DNA from: Mytilus californianus
Taxonomy: Eukaryota; Mollusca; Bivalvia; Mytilida; Mytilidae
Assembly: GCF_021869535.1 (NCBI RefSeq)
Contig: NW_026262581.1
Location: forward strand, 80,009,955 to 80,073,954
DNA: 64,000 bases
Direction of reading: 5' to 3'
Below are positions 61,301 to 64,000 of the stretch, piece by piece. The notes beneath the pieces were generated by a model. The model did not search any database. It was not told where the DNA came from and saw only the letters and a list, made by a program, of their open reading frames with translations. Both the position numbers and the translations under genes were made by a program. Numbering within the stretch: position 1 is the first letter of the stretch; each line of letters opens with the position of its first letter.

Positions 61301-63537
61301 AATTTTTAGATCCTTATATTCATGATAGCTTTGCAAATATTTTTTGTTTTATAAAGCAGACACTAAGTTACTTAACAGGAAATTTCTATAACCTGTACAG
61401 TGCAAGGGAAAAGTTTCCAACCATTCAATTTAAACTTTTAGTCTTTGGATTTTCAAATATTTTGGCCTCGAGCATCACTGAAGAGACATTGATTGTTGAA
61501 ATTCGTATCTGGTGCAGATAAATTGGTACTGTTTATGTTATTAGTTTAATAAAGTTTAAGTCTAGGTACAGGTACTATGCATTCATACTTATTTACAGAA
61601 TATTAATTTTGTTGATTTTTCTGGGAAAATTAGACAAAGACTTTTAGTGTGTCCCTGTAAAATTAGGCAGATGCATTTAATTTCAAGTAAAGCGTAGACC
61701 ACTTGCTTCATGAAATTTAAAGAAAAATGTGATGCTATGTGGGTGCACAGTTTCCTATTACACTAGTATATTTTCCAAATCTATGTTTAAGTTTAGATGC
61801 ATATATGATAAATATTAAATTCTTAAAGGGAACAATATCGATTCATCAATTTAAAAAAAACTCACCTATTTCCTTTATTATATCTATTATAACTCTATAA
61901 ACCTGCCAAAATAAACATAACTGTGTTCAGTTTTATTTTTTTATATATATATATACAATGTACTATATCTTTAATTTTGATTCATGGGAAATAAAAAAAA
62001 TATGGAAATTTGTCACAATATGAGATATAAATATAAAGGGAACTGCATTAAGTACATTATTTATACTTTACTTTTATATGTGCACTTGTTTTCAGAATAA
62101 GGACGGATTATTTTCATGTAACATTAAAGACACAAACAAGCTTCTAACTTTCTAATGCCTGGCTGATATATTTTCTATCCCTCCAAGCTCCCCCTTCCCC
62201 AAAAATAGAACCTTGTTTGAGAACTTTAATATTGAAATCAATGTGTTTATTTCATCATCAAACAAAGCACTTGTAAACATTACATAGGACTTATTTACTT
62301 TTTTCAAACGTTTTATATTCTCAAGTGATTCTTAACATAGGGTTATATCTTAAGTTTTAATCACATAAATTGAAAGCAAAGACAATTTACCAATAAAATA
62401 TAATTAATATCATACTTACAACTGAATGTCTACAAATTTCTAGGAAGGAATCAGCTGTTAGATATTGCTACAAAAAATATAACTCTAGTTTTAATACAAA
62501 ACCACAGCCTTGATAATGATATCATCCGTGATTTAGCCGAAACATAAAATTAGTTCAAAATACAATTCAGTTTTTCTTTTAAATGCAAACATATCAACAA
62601 AAAGTTGAAGCAACCATACTGGTATACCATAGATACCAACATCTGTTGAGCCCCATATATTTCATATAAATAGGGAGCAAACACAGTTCTGGTATGTCCT
62701 TAAATACCAAGTCCAATGCCTAAGGTAGATATGTGGATAAGAAAATTGATAATACTACTGCATAGCAATCTAGCTACACAATACAATGCAAGTTTTTATT
62801 TTTGTGAACCCTATCCATAGCAATTTTAGCAATGATAAAAACATCACAGAATTTTTCAGTATATTGAATACTCACCTCAATGAATGGTATCAAGGCTGAA
62901 CCATCCAACACAGTAAACATATCCTCAACAGGGTCTATAACTGCGGTCTGACCTGTGTCTGGCTCTGGTTGACTTCCTAATGTTCGAGGTTTTAACTGTG
63001 GTGCATGATTTGTATATAATAATTTTAGTTCTTCTAGAATCTTGTGTAAAACAGTTTCTACCTGAAAGGAGAAATATATACCAATCAAAGCGCTTGTGAG
63101 CACTGATGGGTAAAGATTGCTTTCATTTTGCATTGTTTTGAATATTTTGAATTGGAGTTATCTTACTAGGTAGAACAGATAAATTTATACTCCAGCACTA
63201 ATTATGTAATCTAAAATAAAATAGTTTTCTGTCTCGCTTGGTATTATGATGCAACACTAGGGGAAAAAAATAAAAAACTAAAAAAACAAAGCTGTACTTC
63301 ACTAAGCTACTAATTCCTGCACATATTATCACTCATAAATAATTTCCAACACATGAATTTTGTTTTAAAAAAAATCCAAAATGGTAAGCATAAACAAATT
63401 AGTGCATACAGATAGTTTAGGAATGTTAAACAATGAATGATAAAAACTGCTACTTTTCCTTTTTCCAAACTCAACTAGGTAACAAACCTTATTATCCTTT
63501 TCTTTCTGTGCTGCTATATAAGCATTTATATCCCATT
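46266..63537 (-). CDS. BIRC6: BIRC6 (BRUCE/Apollon)-like E2/E3 hybrid ubiquitin ligase, C-terminal part, 17 exons
   Basis: Seen: 17 minus-strand exons join in one open frame: 63537-63488, 63061-62876, 62467-62420, 61902-61866, 61147-61059, 60490-60303, 58791-58760, 57966-57857, 57233-57164, 56341-56274, 52682-52602, 51313-51273, 51051-50914, 50375-50288, 48975-48858, 47554-47439, 46385-46266. All junctions are AG/GT, phases agree throughout, and the sum (1580 nt) ends in TGA. The visible 526 residues hold a helical region (1-137), a Ser/acidic patch (181-196), a linker, a UBC domain (about 294-455, catalytic Cys385) and a basic C-terminal tail. Known: BIRC6 is a giant inhibitor-of-apoptosis protein that accepts ubiquitin from UBA6 and modifies caspases, SMAC and LC3, partly at trans-Golgi and vesicle membranes. 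The N-terminal WD40/BIR part would lie beyond the right edge. The RIAQEL...SSSLPL and VNLHTTG...VRFNPNLY segments fit BIRC6 better than UBE2O, the nearest alternative. Confidence 0.88.
47080..47302 (+). repeat. Intronic repeat ending GGGTAAAACTTAATGCCCCC
   Basis: Related to 37735-38225. It ends with GGACGTACAGACAGACAAGG and GGTGGGGGCATAAAAATA. Confidence 0.6.
47439..47554 (-). CDS. BIRC6: BIRC6-like UBC C-terminal helix exon (116 nt)
   Basis: Acceptor TTATTTCAG, donor GTATTAT. Two bases complete a split Asp, then [20 protein letters not shown] and [18 protein letters not shown]. It aligns by eye with the BIRC6 stretch NIRQATVKWAMLEQIRNPS...FKEVIHKHFYLKR, recalled from memory. Confidence 0.92.
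47640..47870 (+). repeat. 147-bp-family fragment in an intron
   Basis: AAATGAGGTAAAGTTCAGAT and CAGACATGTACACCTAACAA match the array unit. One to one and a half units. Confidence 0.5.
48858..48975 (-). CDS. BIRC6: BIRC6-like UBC exon (118 nt)
   Basis: Acceptor CATTGTAG, donor GTTTGTT. Encodes [20 protein letters not shown] and then [19 protein letters not shown], the helix and loop after the active site. The motif SLILVxxPYFNEPG is typical of BIRC6 and UBE2O-type UBC domains. Confidence 0.93.
49321..50273 (+). mobile_element. ~165-bp array element inside the intron next to the catalytic exon
   Basis: Starts GTATGTCTCGCCTTTTTGTA, contains about five units (GGGGGCGGGGCCAAATAATC etc.) and ends CTTTTTGACTCTGTCAAGGC GAGTCAATA. 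Similar throughout to 40740-41636. Its right end is about 15 bp from a splice donor. Confidence 0.7.
50288..50375 (-). CDS. BIRC6: BIRC6-like catalytic UBC exon (88 nt)
   Basis: Acceptor ATTACAG, donor CAG|GTAAAGT. It completes a split Ala and reads [20 protein letters not shown] then NEKTSTVLQ. The catalytic Cys is the TGT at 50360-50362. A second Cys, at 50372-50374, precedes it by four residues, where the vertebrate form has Asp (YNDGKVC, from memory). A dispersed repeat ends about 15 bp beyond the donor. Confidence 0.93.
50914..51051 (-). CDS. BIRC6: BIRC6-like UBC core exon (138 nt)
   Basis: Acceptor TTTTCAG, donor GTAAGTAGC. Encodes [20 protein letters not shown] and then [14 protein letters not shown] and VRFNPNLY, the UBC beta-sheet and the region before the active site. 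As in other BIRC6 and UBE2O enzymes, RFNPNLY stands in place of the canonical HPN motif. Confidence 0.95.
51273..51313 (-). CDS. BIRC6: BIRC6-like UBC exon (41 nt)
   Basis: Acceptor ATTGTAG, donor GTAAGTC. Encodes [13 protein letters not shown] plus two bases of a split Gly, the second strand of the UBC sheet leading to ITGP. Confidence 0.9.
51714..51851. mobile_element. Foldback MITE with ~59-bp arms (138 bp)
   Basis: TTACATAGTGTGCTAGTGAC at the left and GTCACTAGCACACTATGTAA at the right. The arms continue inward through ATATATGGGGTCAGTAAATT and CCATATGGGG with very few mismatches around an 18-bp loop. Confidence 0.75.
52076..52171 (+). repeat. 48-bp direct tandem duplication
   Basis: GACCTGTTTTAAAATTCAAA ... 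TTATGTTCCTAA occurs twice, at 52076 and 52124, with no visible difference. Confidence 0.8.
52602..52682 (-). CDS. BIRC6: BIRC6-like exon, start of UBC domain (81 nt)
   Basis: Acceptor ATTTTAG, donor GTAAGTAT, 27 codons. It reads [20 protein letters not shown] and then SSIFVRT, the first helix of the BIRC6-type UBC domain (vertebrate form RLAQEAVTLSTSLPL, recalled from memory). This is the segment that points to BIRC6 rather than UBE2O. Confidence 0.92.
52805..55097 (+). mobile_element. Element with 499-bp tandem core in a BIRC6 intron
   Basis: Starts CTAGAGGCTCTAAAGAGCCT and ends GGCCAGGTGAGCTAAAAA. GGGCAATAACTCCTTA begins at 53061, 53560, 54059 and 54558, three spacings of exactly 499 bp. 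Neighbouring units are nearly identical, while the last part differs more and matches 40.2-40.68 kb. Confidence 0.8.
55105..55595 (+). repeat. ~150-160-bp-family element with GCGGTCATATAAAA tail
   Basis: Units with GTATGGAACCTTGTGGTAAA and ATTTCATAGAGATCCATAC, ending with CGACGCAGACATCGGC and AAAAATTTTGCGGTCATATA. Confidence 0.65.
56017..56228. mobile_element. TIR MITE (TACTGTGGATTCATT type, 212 bp)
   Basis: TACTGTGGATTCATTTATTT at the left is mirrored by TAATAATGAATCCACAGTA at the right. Inner TTTCGTGGGTATCAATTT / AAATTGGTATCC pairs. It lies about 45 bp downstream of an exon end. Confidence 0.7.
56274..56341 (-). CDS. BIRC6: BIRC6-like exon (68 nt)
   Basis: Acceptor TTTTAAAG, donor GTAGGTT. 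Encodes [22 protein letters not shown] after a split Leu. The next intron (56273-52683) carries a 499-bp tandem repeat array. Confidence 0.75.
56651..56895. mobile_element. Hairpin element, copy 2
   Basis: Same family as 36694-36955: arms TTTTTTCTGTCTATGAAGAA and inverted TCGAATAGACAGAAAAAATA, central ATGTGGTGCACA / GTGTGCACCACAT, and the same GATGACGTCAC flank. Confidence 0.65.
57164..57233 (-). CDS. BIRC6: BIRC6-like exon (70 nt)
   Basis: Acceptor TTTTTCAG, donor GTAAGTC. Encodes [20 protein letters not shown] then DLP and one split base. It lies just before the UBC fold. Confidence 0.82.
57857..57966 (-). CDS. BIRC6: BIRC6-like exon, Asn-rich linker (110 nt)
   Basis: Acceptor TTTATAG, donor GTATGTA. 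Encodes an Asn-rich polar linker ([19 protein letters not shown]) and then [16 protein letters not shown]. Phase in 2, phase out 0. Confidence 0.8.
58760..58791 (-). CDS. BIRC6: BIRC6-like micro-exon (32 nt)
   Basis: Acceptor AATTTCAG, donor GTAAG. It completes the split Arg and encodes [10 protein letters not shown] plus one base of a split Asp. It is supported mainly because its phase (1+30+1) exactly bridges the flanking exons. Confidence 0.75.
60303..60490 (-). CDS. BIRC6: BIRC6-like exon with Ser/acidic patch (188 nt)
   Basis: Acceptor ATATTACAG, donor GTATTT. Encodes 62 residues and two bases of a split Arg. The tail reads [18 protein letters not shown], a low-complexity Ser/Asp/Glu patch of the casein-kinase-2 type, followed by IAR. 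It marks the start of the flexible linker ahead of the UBC domain. Confidence 0.85.
61059..61147 (-). CDS. BIRC6: BIRC6-like exon (89 nt)
   Basis: Acceptor TATTTCAG, donor GTATGC. Two bases complete the split Ala, then 29 codons rich in Leu and Gln ([20 protein letters not shown], ending LLEQLEKK). Continues the alpha-helical repeat-like stretch before the disordered linker. Confidence 0.82.
61866..61902 (-). CDS. BIRC6: BIRC6-like exon (37 nt)
   Basis: Acceptor TTGGCAG, donor GTGAG. Encodes [12 protein letters not shown] plus one base of a split Ala codon that the next exon completes. Amphipathic helical segment. Confidence 0.8.
62420..62467 (-). CDS. BIRC6: BIRC6-like exon (48 nt)
   Basis: Acceptor TTGTAG, donor GTAAGTATG, 16 codons in phase 0 ([16 protein letters not shown]). 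Small, but the frame and both splice sites fit its neighbours. Confidence 0.8.
62876..63061 (-). CDS. BIRC6: BIRC6-like exon (186 nt)
   Basis: Acceptor CCTTTCAG, donor GTGAGTA, phase 0 at both ends, 62 codons. It starts [16 protein letters not shown], a heptad-like helix, and ends [16 protein letters not shown]. This is the longest uninterrupted coding piece in the window. Confidence 0.85.
63488..63537 (-). CDS. BIRC6: BIRC6-like exon 2 of those seen (50 nt)
   Basis: Acceptor TTTTAG and donor AAG|GTTTGTT. Only one frame is open: it needs one base from the upstream exon, then reads [16 protein letters not shown] and continues in phase into the next exon. The upstream exon must therefore end after the first codon base. 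Confidence 0.75.
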
Positions 63538-63818
63538 CTAAAATACAGAAGTGTTAAGCAGAAATATATAAAAAAAACTATGTGAATATGTTACTACTAA
63601 GCAATTACCATTTTAAGCTTTTTTTTAACAACAACAAAATTCATTCTCTAAAAAATTTCCAATGAAACACTTCTATTCTGCATAACAGCAAAGTTATTTT
63701 ATCAAAAATGTTTTAAAATATTAAATTGCCATAATAAATAAAGGCCTATGTAGCAAGTATCATATATACAATCTTTTATAAGTATCAATATTTCTATATC
63801 GAATCATAAAGGTTACTC

Positions 63819-64000
63819 CCTTCCCTCAACAACCTCTTCAGTAAATAACTAACCTGATCTATAATGATGTCCATACCCTGTACCTTATCTCTTCCCCTCA
63901 ACAACCTCCTCAGTAAATAACTAACCTGATCTATAATGATGTTCATACCCTGTACCTTATCTCTTCCCCTCAACAACCTCCTCAGTAAATAACTAACCTG
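63819..64000 (-). CDS. Partial upstream BIRC6-like exon region with 72-bp in-frame tandem repeat
   Basis: Three copies of a 72-bp unit start at 63819, 63891 and 63963 (the last cut by the edge). On the minus strand each keeps one open frame, repeating QVSYLLRRLLRGRDKVQG then MNIIID, 24 codons per unit. The units contain donor-like sites CAG|GTTAGT and CAGG|GTATGG. The next exon (63537) requires a one-base overhang, which fits a GTATGG donor at 63877, but the true exon end cannot be fixed here. It could be exonic duplication or duplication of an exon edge with its intron start. Confidence 0.45.

Larger units (their letters stand above)
46386..63487 (-). other. BIRC6-like introns, remaining content
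   Basis: Introns range from about 0.2 to 3.6 kb and are AT-rich. The larger ones hold the repeats listed separately (47.08-47.30, 47.64-47.87, 49.32-50.27, 51.71-51.85, 52.08-52.17, 52.80-55.60, 56.02-56.23 and 56.65-56.90 kb). No gene on the opposite strand was recognised in them. Confidence 0.6.

Noticed and set aside
63854..63859. CAG|GTTAGT as the certain donor of the upstream BIRC6 exon
   Set aside because: It would end in phase 0, but the only open frame of the next exon needs one extra base.

Overview
The window looks like nuclear DNA of a marine mussel, most likely Mytilus. It is strongly AT-rich, genes are cut into small exons by long introns, and several dispersed repeats match families I recognise from mussel genomes. 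Examples are the repeat near 7.64-8.13 kb, the elements ending in 'GGGCCAGGTGAGCTAAAA', and the 'GCGGTCGTATAAAA' and 'GGCGAGACAAAAA' tails. The species is an inference from memory of these repeats, not from a search.

One gene can be reconstructed with confidence. It lies on the minus strand from beyond the right edge to a stop codon at 46266-46268. Seventeen exons (63537 down to 46266) have consensus splice sites and mutually compatible phases, and encode a continuous 526-residue C-terminal part. Its end is a ubiquitin-conjugating (UBC) domain of BIRC6/BRUCE/Apollon type: [15 protein letters not shown], then [20 protein letters not shown], the active-site segment [10 protein letters not shown], then [19 protein letters not shown], and a basic helical tail. 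An 18th upstream exon region at 63.8-64.0 kb carries a 72-bp in-frame tandem repeat and is cut by the window edge.

The rest (1-46 kb) has no securely identified gene. At 14.3-23.7 kb a segment is tandemly triplicated. Each copy has the same three exon-like pieces on the minus strand, with conserved splice signals and an in-frame stop at or near the same place. This may be a small decaying gene family of unknown function. Copy B holds an 832-bp TIR element with an 8-bp target duplication, and copy C shows the unoccupied site. Other exon-like pieces occur at 26.4-29.6 kb and 33.1 kb, but no product can be named.

Much of the remainder is repeats. There are satellite-like tandem arrays with periods of about 130, 147, 150-160, 165 and 193 bp, several ending in a related GTCTCGC...GCGAGAC hairpin, as in bivalve 'pearl'/Helitron-like elements. 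A second family has a 499-bp tandem core inside a BIRC6 intron. There are several TIR or foldback MITEs: piggyBac-like with TTAA ends, a TA-flanked one nested in it, hAT-like, Tc1/Tigger-like and poly-C types. A tRNA-derived SINE is also present. No rRNA, functional tRNA gene, CRISPR array or bacterial feature was seen.
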